DNA from: Clostridia bacterium
GTDB lineage: Bacteria > Bacillota > Clostridia > TANB77 > CAG-508
Length of the DNA: 47,841 bases
NCBI GenBank assembly: GCA_022797215.1
Contig: JAAWKD010000018.1
Span: 1 to 47,841 of the forward strand
Reading direction: 5' to 3'
In this document: piece by piece, positions 16,415-23,483 of the stretch
How positions within the stretch are numbered: position 1 is the stretch's first letter
Layout: each line of letters starts with the position of its first letter
Translations under genes and position numbers: made by a program
Notes under the pieces: model-generated
The model's input: only the letters and a program-made list of their open reading frames with translations
Databases searched by the model: none
Told to the model about the DNA's origin: nothing

Positions 16415-16630
16415 TTACTGGTTACTATTCTTCAAGTCTAAACCTGCTAGTTTTAAACTCATTTCTATATCTCGAACATCTTTTAATTCTAATCCCATTC
16501 TTTTTAGTTCTTCTTTGCTTTTCTTACATAGCTGGCTGATATTTATAATTTCATTTTCCTTTAACTTTTCTATTCCTTTATTGCTAATCAATAGTTTTTC
16601 AACACTCTGTTTTACAATTTTCTTACTCAC
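16415..16630 (-). CDS. Small protein resembling the RNA polymerase alpha C-terminal domain
   Basis: 71 residues, GTG start at 16630 after AGGAGG. KLLISNKGIEKLKENEIINISQLCKKSKEELKRMGLELKDVRDIEMSLKLAGLDL follows the alpha-CTD/helix-hairpin-helix pattern (L-S-x-R/K-x-x-x-x-L-x-x-x-x-I-x-x-I-x-x-L ... G-x-x-x-x-D-I-x-x-x-L-x-x-x-G-L-x-L). No alpha N-terminal domain is present. Stand-alone alpha-CTD-like proteins are known on clostridial mobile elements. It could bind AT-rich DNA or a sigma/activator surface. Neighbours on both sides are tightly packed, so it belongs to a small operon (16900 to 16308). Confidence 0.6.
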   Translation of the reverse strand: MSKKIVKQSVEKLLISNKGIEKLKENEIINISQLCKKSKEELKRMGLELKDVRDIEMSLKLAGLDLKNSNQ

Positions 16631-16642
16631 TTTTATTGCCTC

Positions 16643-16900
16643 CTACAGCTTTTTTATTGCTATCATTAGCTCGTTCTGCTTTACTGTTAATACCATATTT
16701 TGATATACAAATTTCTCATTAGTAAAATAAACTTTATAATGTAAGTTTTCTAATCTAGTTTTTGCTAGTTCCAATATTTTATTTGTTTCTTCTTGTGTTA
16801 AATTCAGTTTTACTCTAAGCTCATAAAATGTAATTTTAATAAAGTTCTCATTTAGTTCTATTTTTCTGTCTAAATACTCTGTTACTTGTTTCATTGTCAT
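16643..16900 (-). CDS. Hypothetical 85-residue helical protein
   Basis: Starts at 16900 after GAGGGAAAGC. Largely helical: KQVTEYLDRKIELNENFIKITFYELRVKLNLTQEETNKILELAKTRLENL reads like a winged-helix or sigma-like fold, with a strand pair near the C-terminus (HYKVYFTNEKFVYQNMVLTV). No family is recognised. It is 12 nt upstream of the alpha-CTD-like gene, so the two are probably co-expressed. Confidence 0.55.
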   Translation of the reverse strand: MTMKQVTEYLDRKIELNENFIKITFYELRVKLNLTQEETNKILELAKTRLENLHYKVYFTNEKFVYQNMVLTVKQNELMIAIKKL

Positions 16901-16973
16901 TTTGCTTTCCCTCTTTTCTTGTTTATATTATCATAAAAAAAGAAAGTTAGATATCACCAACTTTCTCTTTTTC

Positions 16974-17243
16974 CTAATTAATACTATCTACTATTTCTAA
17001 TGGTGGAAATGTACAGATATAACATGGTTTTATAGTATTAATTGGTCTTTTTAAATATTGCTTTGTTTCAATAATAATTATTAATTTATCTGCTGTTGAA
17101 ATAGTTTCTATCTCTTTGCACAACTTTTCAAATTCTTCATCTTTTACTGCTATAATATCATAAGTAGTATGTTTTGTTTTCAAAACTACATTAACAGGAT
17201 ACTTTCCTTTTAAAATTTCTGGTTCTCTATCAAGATAATCCAT
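16974..17243 (-). CDS. Hypothetical protein, probably the 3' part of a damaged longer gene
   Basis: The ATG at 17243 has no ribosome binding site, while the frame stays open without a stop to 17420 (148 residues in all). The upstream part (REEHIKKILNCKGDSIGSL ... VKEKSGIIRHKLKEINNRN) reads as normal protein. That region overlaps the last 68 nt of the HTH gene (17353-17685). A frameshift or rearrangement may have split one gene, or the true start is a rare codon. The C-terminal part alternates strands (VNVVLKTKHTTYDIIAVKDEEFEKLC). No family is recognised. Confidence 0.45.
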   Translation of the reverse strand: MDYLDREPEILKGKYPVNVVLKTKHTTYDIIAVKDEEFEKLCKEIETISTADKLIIIIETKQYLKRPINTIKPCYICTFPPLEIVDSIN

Positions 17244-17352
17244 TACTACGTCAAATGCTGCTACATTTCTATTGTTTATCTCTTTTAATTTGTGTCTAAT
17301 TATGCCACTCTTTTCTTTAACAATAATATTTTTTGCTACTAATGAGCCTATA

Positions 17353-17685
17353 CTATCTCCTTTGCAATTTAATATCTTTTTTATATGTTCTTCTCTTAAT
17401 GAATTGAAATATTCTTCTTTCTATGATTTCATTTTTATCTGATTTTATAATTTCTACTTTTATAAATCCAAGTCTTTGTAAATGTGATATCCACCTAGAT
17501 ATTGTTTCTGTAGTTACATTATATAGTTCAGCAAAATATTTGTTAGTAGCAAAGCAATAACCATTCCTATTCGTTAGAGCAGTTATCTCTCCATACAATA
17601 ATCGTTCGGCAAATTTTAACTCTTTGCAATATCTAACTCCGCTTGGAATTACTGCATAATATGCTGGTTTATTAATTTCATTCAC
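17353..17685 (-). CDS. Helix-turn-helix protein of the phage/plasmid replication-regulator type
   Basis: GTG start at 17685 after GGGGGAGGTGAAG. AYYAVIPSGVRYCKELKFAERLLYGEITALTNRNGYCFATNKYFAELYNVTTETISRWISHLQRLGFIKVEII is the winged-helix (HTH_36-like) domain found in replication or regulatory proteins of clostridial phages and elements. These proteins are usually longer, with a variable C-terminal part; here the C-terminus is short and basic (FIKRRTYKKDIKLQRR) and overlaps another open frame, so it may be cut by a frameshift at about 17405. Confidence 0.7.
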   Translation of the reverse strand: MNEINKPAYYAVIPSGVRYCKELKFAERLLYGEITALTNRNGYCFATNKYFAELYNVTTETISRWISHLQRLGFIKVEIIKSDKNEIIERRIFQFIKRRTYKKDIKLQRR

Positions 17686-17716
17686 ATATATTACTTCACC
17701 TCCCCCTCTTATTCAT

Positions 17717-17750
17717 AAAAAAAAGATAAAGTATCTATTTTTACTTTACC
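17717..17750 (-). terminator. Orphan hairpin terminator near the right end of the element
   Basis: On the minus strand GGTAAAGTA pairs with TACTTTATC, followed by eight T residues. No gene ending here is left upstream of it (only non-coding DNA up to the tRNA), so a gene was probably deleted. Confidence 0.6.
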
Positions 17751-17836
17751 TTTTAAAATCGAATGCAAAAGTTTCTATTTTTCTCTTTAAATTATTTTAT
17801 TATATTTCTTATTTTTCCATGTACTTCCATTTTCTG

Positions 17837-17857
17837 TTCCCTTTATCTTCCCTTTAT
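17837..17857 (+). repeat. Right TTCCCTTTAT repeat pair (arm-site-like)
   Basis: TTCCCTTTAT at 17837-17846 and 17848-17857 with a C between, identical to 11005-11025 and in the same orientation. The rest of 17700-17936 is AT-rich with no gene. Confidence 0.6.
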
Positions 17858-17936
17858 GAAATGAATTTTAATAATTTTTAATGGCTTTTATTGGTTTTAA
17901 ATGTCCTTTTTTAAAAATTCTTTTAGAAATAAAAAA

Positions 17937-18065
17937 ACTTACAACTACCTATTTCCAACTTTCTTAGGCTGTAAGCTATTAAATATTTTGGTAGCGACGG
18001 TGGGGCTCGAACCTACGACCTACCGGGTATGAACCGGTTGCTCTAGCCAACTGAGCTACGTCGCC
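17937..18065 (-). repeat. Right copy of the 129-bp direct repeat (tRNA-Met plus 3' flank), attachment-site-like
   Basis: Same content as 10786-10914 with two mismatches, both in the 3' flank rather than in the tRNA. Here the 5' side of the tRNA faces the chromosome. Confidence 0.85.
17989..18065 (-). tRNA. tRNA-Met (CAT), right copy
   Basis: Identical over its full 77 nt to the left copy, including anticodon loop TTCATAC and encoded CCA. Its upstream promoter is near consensus (18099-18127), so this is probably the gene with the native 5' region. Confidence 0.93.
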
Positions 18066-18098
18066 ACATATAATGTGTACCTTAGCAGTACGCTTAAT

Positions 18099-18127
18099 AT
18101 TATAATCTGCCCTTATACTTTTGTCAA
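18099..18127 (-). promoter_or_regulatory. Consensus promoter of the right tRNA-Met
   Basis: Minus strand TTGACA (18122-18127), exact 17-bp spacer, TATAAT (18099-18104): both hexamers perfect. Confidence 0.85.
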
Positions 18128-18139
18128 GAGTAAGAAAAG

Positions 18140-18168
18140 AAAAAGTTGAGAAAACCTCAACTTTTTTT
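18140..18168 (-). terminator. Terminator after the 18181 gene
   Basis: GTTGAG (18145-18150) pairs with CTCAAC (18156-18161), extended by A/T pairs on both sides, with a T-run in either direction. Confidence 0.8.
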
Positions 18169-18180
18169 CCTCTATCCTTA

Positions 18181-18501
18181 TTATTCTCCTATTTCTCCAT
18201 GACCTTTTTCAGTTTCTTTCTGTTGCATTTGTTTTTGACTGCTTAACTCTGCCATAGCTTTAACTGCTTTAGGGTCAATTGTAACAGTCTCTACAATACC
18301 ATTTGATTTTCCACCTTTTGGCGAAGAACTAGAAACATAGAAATCTCTCTCTAATGCGTCTACTCTTTTTAAGGATTCTTTTAACTCCTTCATTTTTGGA
18401 TCTTCACTTTTTTCTATATCAATTTCTTCACCTGTATTATCTACATCTATAAATATCATTTTTAAGAAACTTAAAAAATTATTTTTCTCTTTCATTCTCA
18501 T
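18181..18501 (-). CDS. Hypothetical charged protein downstream of rpoD
   Basis: Start at 18501 (MRMKEKNNFLSFLKM) is chosen because GGAGAGGA lies just upstream. The 106 residues hold an acidic segment (DVDNTGEEIDIEKSEDPKMKELKESLKRVDALERDFYV), a Ser/Lys/Gly linker, and a polar tail (QKQMQQKETEKGHGEIGE). No signal peptide or membrane helix. No family is recognised. It is 124 nt after the rpoD stop in the same direction and ends at a terminator, so it may be the last gene of the dnaG-rpoD transcript. Confidence 0.6.
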   Translation of the reverse strand: MRMKEKNNFLSFLKMIFIDVDNTGEEIDIEKSEDPKMKELKESLKRVDALERDFYVSSSSPKGGKSNGIVETVTIDPKAVKAMAELSSQKQMQQKETEKGHGEIGE

Positions 18502-18625
18502 AAAAATTTTCCTCTCCATTGGTTATTTTTTATCACATGTTCTATTATACCACATTTTTCCTATAAAATCAAGCCTTTGGAGTTATTTGCTGTATTTTAC
18601 CACTATTTTCTTCCTTTTTATGCCT

Positions 18626-19948
18626 TTAATTCATATAATCTCTTAGCTTTTTACTTCTACTTGGATGTCTTAATTTTCTAAGAGCCTTGGCTTCAATTTG
18701 TCTAATTCTTTCACGTGTAACCATAAATTCTCTGCCAACTTCTTCTAACGTACGTGCTTTTCCGTCCTCTAAACCAAATCTTAATTTCAAAACTTTTGCT
18801 TCTCTTGGTGTTAATGTGTTCATTACCTCTTCTAGTTGTTCACGAAGTAATGTATAAGCTGCTGAATCTTGTGGTGCAGGGCTATCTTCATCTTGTATAA
18901 AATCTCCCAAATGACTATCATCTTCTTCACCAATTGGTGTCTCTAATGATACTGGATCTTGAGCTATTTTTTGAATTTCCATAACTCTTTCTACTGGTAT
19001 TTCCATTTCTTCTGCGATTTCCTCTGGAGATGGTTCACGTCCTTTTTGTTGTAATAAATGCCTTGATGTTCTAATTAATTTATTAATGGTTTCAACCATG
19101 TGAACTGGAATACGAATAGTCCTTGCTTGATCAGCTATGGCCCTAGTAATAGCTTGTCTAATCCACCATGTTGCATAAGTACTAAATTTAAAACCTTTCG
19201 TATAATCAAATTTCTCTACAGCTTTAATAAGTCCCATATTGCCTTCTTGAATTAAATCTAAGAAAAGCATTCCTCTTCCTACATACTTTTTAGCAATACT
19301 TACTACTAATCTTAAGTTTGATTCTGTTAGTCTTTGTTTTGCATCTTCGCTACCTTCTAAGATTTCTGTTGCTAACTCTAGCTCTTGGTCATAAGTTAAA
19401 AGTGGAATTTTTCCAATCTCTCTTAAATACATTCTAACAGGATCATCTATACTAACCCCTTCAATATTTGTTAAGTCAATGTCTTCTAATTTGATATCTT
19501 CTACATCTTGTAAGTCTTCTAAATCTGGCTCTACATCTAAATCATCATCTTGCAAAACGCTAACACCTAAATCCTCAAAGGCATCAAATACTTTATCAAT
19601 CTGGTCTGGATTGGTATCCTCTAATTCATTCGCAAGTTCTCCATAAGTAATTTTTCCATTTTCTTTTGCTCTTTTCAAAATGTTTTCTACTTTTGCTTTA
19701 CTTACTTCATCTATTTCTTTTTTTGGCTTCTCTTCTACTTTTTCTGTCTTGTTTTCTGGTTGTTTTGCCTCTTTTACTTCTGGTTTTATCTCGTTTGCTA
19801 CTTCAAGCTTAGCCTCTTTGATATCTTTCTTATTTTCCTTTTTGCTACTTTTAGTTTCTACTAGCTTTTTCTCTTCCTTCTTTGTTTCTTTATTTTTCAC
19901 TACTTTTTTATTTTGATCTGCTGGCTTTTTACTTTCCACTTTTTTCAT
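18626..19948 (-). CDS. rpoD: Primary RNA polymerase sigma factor RpoD/SigA
   Basis: 440 residues. A Lys/Glu-rich N-terminal extension (~80 residues) precedes region 1.1 ([23 protein letters not shown]). Then come region 1.2 ([17 protein letters not shown]), region 2 ([30 protein letters not shown] and [21 protein letters not shown]), region 3 ([14 protein letters not shown]) and region 4 with the -35-binding HTH ([30 protein letters not shown]). AGGAGG for this gene lies at the very end of dnaG, 10 nt away, which is the normal dnaG-rpoD macromolecular synthesis operon. It recognises the TTGACA/TATAAT promoters seen all over this window. Confidence 0.97.
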   Translation of the reverse strand: MKKVESKKPADQNKKVVKNKETKKEEKKLVETKSSKKENKKDIKEAKLEVANEIKPEVKEAKQPENKTEKVEEKPKKEIDEVSKAKVENILKRAKENGKITYGELANELEDTNPDQIDKVFDAFEDLGVSVLQDDDLDVEPDLEDLQDVEDIKLEDIDLTNIEGVSIDDPVRMYLREIGKIPLLTYDQELELATEILEGSEDAKQRLTESNLRLVVSIAKKYVGRGMLFLDLIQEGNMGLIKAVEKFDYTKGFKFSTYATWWIRQAITRAIADQARTIRIPVHMVETINKLIRTSRHLLQQKGREPSPEEIAEEMEIPVERVMEIQKIAQDPVSLETPIGEEDDSHLGDFIQDEDSPAPQDSAAYTLLREQLEEVMNTLTPREAKVLKLRFGLEDGKARTLEEVGREFMVTRERIRQIEAKALRKLRHPSRSKKLRDYMN

Positions 19949-19958
19949 TTTCAGCCTC

Positions 19959-21743
19959 CTACTTCATCTTTGCCAATTTTAAAATAACCTCATTTAGTTC
20001 CTTTTCTAACTGGCTTATATTTTCTTCACAACTATTTTCTAGCTGCTTTAATATCACATTTCTTCTTTGCACTAACTTTTCTTTCTCATAAATATTAATT
20101 AAATCTTCTACCGCCTTATCTACATCTGTAATTTCAAAATCATATGCCATAATTTCTGTTAAATGACTAATAATAGTTTCTTCTTCAAACTTATCTAATA
20201 TTTGACTATTATTACTATTTCCCTTTTCTAATTCTTCATACAACTTTTTCAAAATCTGTTGATTTACTTCGTTTTGAAAATTTTCAGGTGAAATTACTTC
20301 TTTCAATCTGCTATATGCTTTTTCTGCCTCATTAATTAATAAATAAATCACCATATTTTCTCTTTTCATAATCATTGTTGGGATTTCTTTTGATGTTTCT
20401 TGTTTTAGAACATTTATGGGACGAACTTGTTTTTCTAGCTTTTTATTGCTATTATTTCCTGCATACATTAATTTATTAATTTCAGCTTGTATGGCTTCTT
20501 TTGATATTTTATAATCTTTAGAAAGTTTATCAATATAGATTTCTCTTTCCATTTGATTACTTACTTTTGCTAAAATTTTTGCAATTTCATTCAAAAACTT
20601 AATTTTGTCATTTGTGACTTCTAAGTTTAAATCTTTTTTGAGTATTTTAACTTTAAATTCTACCAAAGATATGCTATTATCTACGCATTTCAGGAATCTT
20701 TCTGGTCCAAATTTCACTACATATTCATCAGGGTCTTTTGCACCTTCTATTTGTAAAACACGAAGGTCACATCCCATATTTTGCAAAATATCCATTCCTC
20801 TTAGAATTGCATTTTGTCCTGCTCCGTCTGCATCATAACCTAATATAACTTTTTCACTATGTCTTCTAAGTAATCTACCTTGTGCTTCTGTTAAGGCTGT
20901 TCCTAAAGATGCTACTACATTAGTAATTCCTCTTTGGTATAGAGAAATCGCATCCATATATCCTTCTACAATAATAATTTGCTTTGTATCATGACGTTTT
21001 GCTACATTTAATCCAAATAAGTTCCTCCCTTTGCTATATACAATATTTTCTGGTGAATTGATATATTTGGGTTTACTATCATCTAGCACCCTTCCTCCAA
21101 AGGCAATCACTTTATCTCTAACATCTTGAATAGGAAACATTAGCCTTTTGCGAAAGCTATCCATAAACTTTCCATCTGGTGCTTTTTTGATTAAACTCGA
21201 TGCTAACATTTCTTCTTCTGTATAACCCTTTTCTTTTAGTATTCTATATAGTTCATCGAAATTACCTGCATATCCAATTAAAAAGGCTTTTAACGTATTA
21301 TTGTCTAGTTTCCTTTGCTTGATATATTCTTGCGCAGGCTTTGATGATGGCTTGTACAAATTTTCATGATAAAATTCTGCTGCAATTTGGTTAATTTCAT
21401 AAACTTTTGCTTTTAGTCTAGCTGTTTTCTCATCCTCACTATTTTCTAAAATAGGAAGTTCAATATGAGATCTTTCTGCTAATAGTTCAATGGTTTCTCT
21501 AAAGTTTAAGCTCTCAATTTTACTAATAAAGTGAATTACATTTCCTCCAGCATTACAACCAAAGCAATGGAATATTTGCTTATCTGGTGAAACAGCAAAA
21601 GAAGGAGATTTTTCTTTATGAAATGGACATATTCCAAAAAAGTTTCTCCCACTTCTTTTTAAAGTAACATACTGTGAAATAACGTCCACAATATCATTGT
21701 TACTTCTAATTTCTTCAATTAGCTCATCACTATATCTTACCAA
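19959..21743 (-). CDS. dnaG: DNA primase DnaG
   Basis: 594 residues, normal length. N-terminal CHC2 zinc finger ([29 protein letters not shown], residues ~38-66), the catalytic core with [18 protein letters not shown], the TOPRIM glutamate in IIIVEGYMD, and GYDADGAGQ near residue 300. The C-terminal helical part binds the replicative helicase. It makes RNA primers at the replication fork. Co-transcribed with rpoD. Confidence 0.97.
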   Translation of the reverse strand: MVRYSDELIEEIRSNNDIVDVISQYVTLKRSGRNFFGICPFHKEKSPSFAVSPDKQIFHCFGCNAGGNVIHFISKIESLNFRETIELLAERSHIELPILENSEDEKTARLKAKVYEINQIAAEFYHENLYKPSSKPAQEYIKQRKLDNNTLKAFLIGYAGNFDELYRILKEKGYTEEEMLASSLIKKAPDGKFMDSFRKRLMFPIQDVRDKVIAFGGRVLDDSKPKYINSPENIVYSKGRNLFGLNVAKRHDTKQIIIVEGYMDAISLYQRGITNVVASLGTALTEAQGRLLRRHSEKVILGYDADGAGQNAILRGMDILQNMGCDLRVLQIEGAKDPDEYVVKFGPERFLKCVDNSISLVEFKVKILKKDLNLEVTNDKIKFLNEIAKILAKVSNQMEREIYIDKLSKDYKISKEAIQAEINKLMYAGNNSNKKLEKQVRPINVLKQETSKEIPTMIMKRENMVIYLLINEAEKAYSRLKEVISPENFQNEVNQQILKKLYEELEKGNSNNSQILDKFEEETIISHLTEIMAYDFEITDVDKAVEDLINIYEKEKLVQRRNVILKQLENSCEENISQLEKELNEVILKLAKMK

Positions 21744-21897
21744 CTTAAACTAACTACCTTTCTCTCTTTCCCTCTCTATCTCTTTATCACAAAGTACTTT
21801 ATTTTACTTATCTAAACATAAAATTATATTAGTATACTCATTAATATATTATTCGACATAAATATAATAAATCCTTCTTTGTAAATATCACATTAGA

Positions 21898-21989
21898 TGT
21901 CGCATTGGGGACGTTAGTTTGTACGACATAAAAATAAAATGTCGCACTGAGGGACAGATGTCGTACAAACTAACGTCCCCAATGCGACA
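21898..21989. repeat. Long perfect inverted repeat of the GGGGACGTT family
   Basis: Left arm 21898-21929 and right arm 21958-21989 are perfect reverse complements over 32 nt, with the core GGGGACGTTAGTTTGTACGA; TGTCGC and GCGACA form the ends. The 28-nt spacer contains a partial third copy (TGTCGCACTGAGGGACAG). It lies in the 293-bp gap between dnaG and carD. No terminator role is needed, because carD has its own hairpin nearby. Confidence 0.85.
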
Positions 21990-22005
21990 GGCATAATAAA
22001 ATAAA

Positions 22006-22029
22006 CAGTGTAATTTAAAGATTACACTG
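22006..22029 (-). terminator. Terminator after carD
   Basis: CAGTGTAAT (22006-22014) and ATTACACTG (22021-22029) form a perfect 9-bp stem, followed on the minus strand by TTTATTTTATT. Confidence 0.85.
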
Positions 22030-22036
22030 CTTTTTC

Positions 22037-22615
22037 TTATAAATTTGTTGTTCCATCATTATTGTCAAATGGAATGAACTTATTAACCATACTTGTATTC
22101 AAATCAATCTCTTCATGTGGTGCTCTATATTCATCAAATGATAAACTTATCTTATTATCAATTAGTTCTTCTACTTCTTCTTGTGAAGCGTGTTCTGCTA
22201 AAACTAACTCACTAACTAAAATTTGTTTTGCATTGGAAAGCATTTTCTTTTCACCAGTTGATAGTCCTTTTTCCTTTTGCTTAAAGGCTAAATTTCTAAC
22301 AACATCAGCAATCTCATATACATCTCCACTTTTCATCTTTTCCATATTATCTCTATATCTTTTATTCCAATTTTGAGACATCTCTGTTTCATCTTCTCCT
22401 AAAATTGAAATAACTTTTTCTGCTTCTTCTTTTCCTATTATATTTCTTACGCCAATTTGCTCTGCTCTTGCTGTTGGAACCATTACTTTTACCTCACCTG
22501 GCATTTTGATAATATAATAAGCTTGGTTTTCCCCTAAAATATTTTTTTCTTCTATTGCATCTATTGTTCCAGCTCCATGCATTGGATATACAATTTTATC
22601 ACCTACATTAAACAT
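22037..22615 (-). CDS. CarD-family RNA-polymerase-binding transcription regulator
   Basis: Start at 22615 (MFNVGDKIVYPMHGAG) because AAGGAGG lies 6 nt before it. The N-terminal ~60 residues are the RNA-polymerase-interacting Tudor-like domain shared with Mfd (GDKIVYPMHGAGTIDAIEEK). The rest is the helical CarD C-terminal domain with RYRDNMEKMKSGDVYEIADVVRNL. CarD proteins bind the RNAP beta subunit and stabilise open complexes, especially at rRNA promoters. Own promoter at 22692-22720 and own terminator. Confidence 0.92.
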   Translation of the reverse strand: MFNVGDKIVYPMHGAGTIDAIEEKNILGENQAYYIIKMPGEVKVMVPTARAEQIGVRNIIGKEEAEKVISILGEDETEMSQNWNKRYRDNMEKMKSGDVYEIADVVRNLAFKQKEKGLSTGEKKMLSNAKQILVSELVLAEHASQEEVEELIDNKISLSFDEYRAPHEEIDLNTSMVNKFIPFDNNDGTTNL

Positions 22616-22691
22616 GTAAGTCCTCCTTTCCATTTGCCAAATATAATTAGTTAGTTAAGAAAGGGTTTGTCTCTTCTTAAACCACATAACT

Positions 22692-22720
22692 ATTATACTA
22701 CAAAAATTGGAAAAAGTCAA
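22692..22720 (-). promoter_or_regulatory. carD promoter
   Basis: Minus strand TTGACT (22715-22720), 17-bp spacer, TATAAT (22692-22697), about 75 bp before the start codon. Confidence 0.75.
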
Positions 22721-22843
22721 AGCTTTTACACTCATTTTTTCCGGTTAATTCCATTTTTCCCTTTATTTTCAACACTTTCCAAAAATTAATATTTTTTTCG
22801 TATTCCATACTTTTAGAAAGTTGTTAATGCCACTTTTTTTATG

Positions 22844-23305
22844 TTATTTGCTAGTAGAACCAAAGCCTCCTGTTCTTTCTCCTTCTGCATTATCATTATC
22901 TACTACTTCAAATCTTTGAAAAATTGCTTGTCCTATACATTCTCCTTTTTTGATTTCAATATCTTCTGCTTTAATATTAAAAAATCCAAACATAAAATGA
23001 CCATCATTATCTGGATTTTCATAATAATCCGCATCTATAATTCCTACGCTATTTGCTAATACTAATCCCTTTTTCTTTGGATTAGAACTTCTATTGCAAA
23101 GCATCATATATTCATTTTCTGGCATATATGCTTTTAATCCTGTTTTAATTAATGTTGGTGCTTGTCCTAGCTTAAATGCTGGTACAACGCAATCTTCTGC
23201 CGCTTCTATATCATATCCTGCTGAATACTTTGTCTTTCTTACTGGCATATGGATATCCTTATCCTCAAATCCTTTTGCTACTTCAAATCCTCTTACTTTT
23301 TCCAT
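22844..23305 (-). CDS. dut: dUTP diphosphatase (dUTPase)
   Basis: 153 residues with the trimeric dUTPase motifs: AGYDIEAAED (motif 1), CNRSSNPKKKGL (2), NSVGIIDADYYENPDN (3), KGECIGQAIFQRF (4) and ERTGGFGSTSK (5). It hydrolyses dUTP to dUMP and PPi, keeping uracil out of DNA. A TATAAT lies about 40 bp upstream but no clear -35 is seen. The form with DADYYENPDN is typical of clostridial and phage enzymes. It stands alone, so either ancestral or once phage-borne is possible. Confidence 0.93.
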   Translation of the reverse strand: MEKVRGFEVAKGFEDKDIHMPVRKTKYSAGYDIEAAEDCVVPAFKLGQAPTLIKTGLKAYMPENEYMMLCNRSSNPKKKGLVLANSVGIIDADYYENPDNDGHFMFGFFNIKAEDIEIKKGECIGQAIFQRFEVVDNDNAEGERTGGFGSTSK

Positions 23306-23427
23306 TTTATCTTTTTCCTTTCATCTTATTTTTTATTATAACGCACATACAACATTTAAAAATTATACTTTTTTGATGTCGTTGTTTCGTATTTTCGTCA
23401 TTATATCATAGACTTTTCTAAAAAGTA

Positions 23428-23454
23428 AAGAGAACCTTTTTTATAGGTTCTCTT
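23428..23454 (-). terminator. Terminator of the sortase-cohesin-dockerin operon
   Basis: AAGAGAACC (23428-23436) pairs with GGTTCTCTT (23446-23454), followed on the minus strand by TACTTTTTAG. It lies 30 bp after the stop of the 1072-residue gene. Confidence 0.85.
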
Positions 23455-23483
23455 AAAAGGTATTTTTTTATGTTCAAATCAGA

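Larger units (their letters stand above)
10786..18065. mobile_element. Decayed integrative element (about 7.15 kb) inserted at tRNA-Met
   Basis: Bounded by the 129-bp direct repeats. Next to the left repeat lie the C-terminal third of a tyrosine integrase and TTCCCTTTAT repeats (11005-11043). Matching repeats (17837-17857) sit just inside the right end. Cargo and regulators between them are small, AT-rich and mostly unrecognised: AbrB-like, two XRE-like proteins, an alpha-CTD-like protein, an HTH protein of the replication/regulatory type, a V8-like protease and a secreted protein. No relaxase, conjugation, terminase or capsid gene is visible, so it is a remnant or a satellite-like element and cannot move without help, because the integrase is broken. 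Confidence 0.8.

Noticed and set aside
10786..18065. CRISPR array or intact prophage in the island
   Set aside because: No regularly spaced repeats. No terminase, portal, capsid, tail, relaxase or coupling gene is seen. The only repeats are the tRNA ends and the TTCCCTTTAT units.
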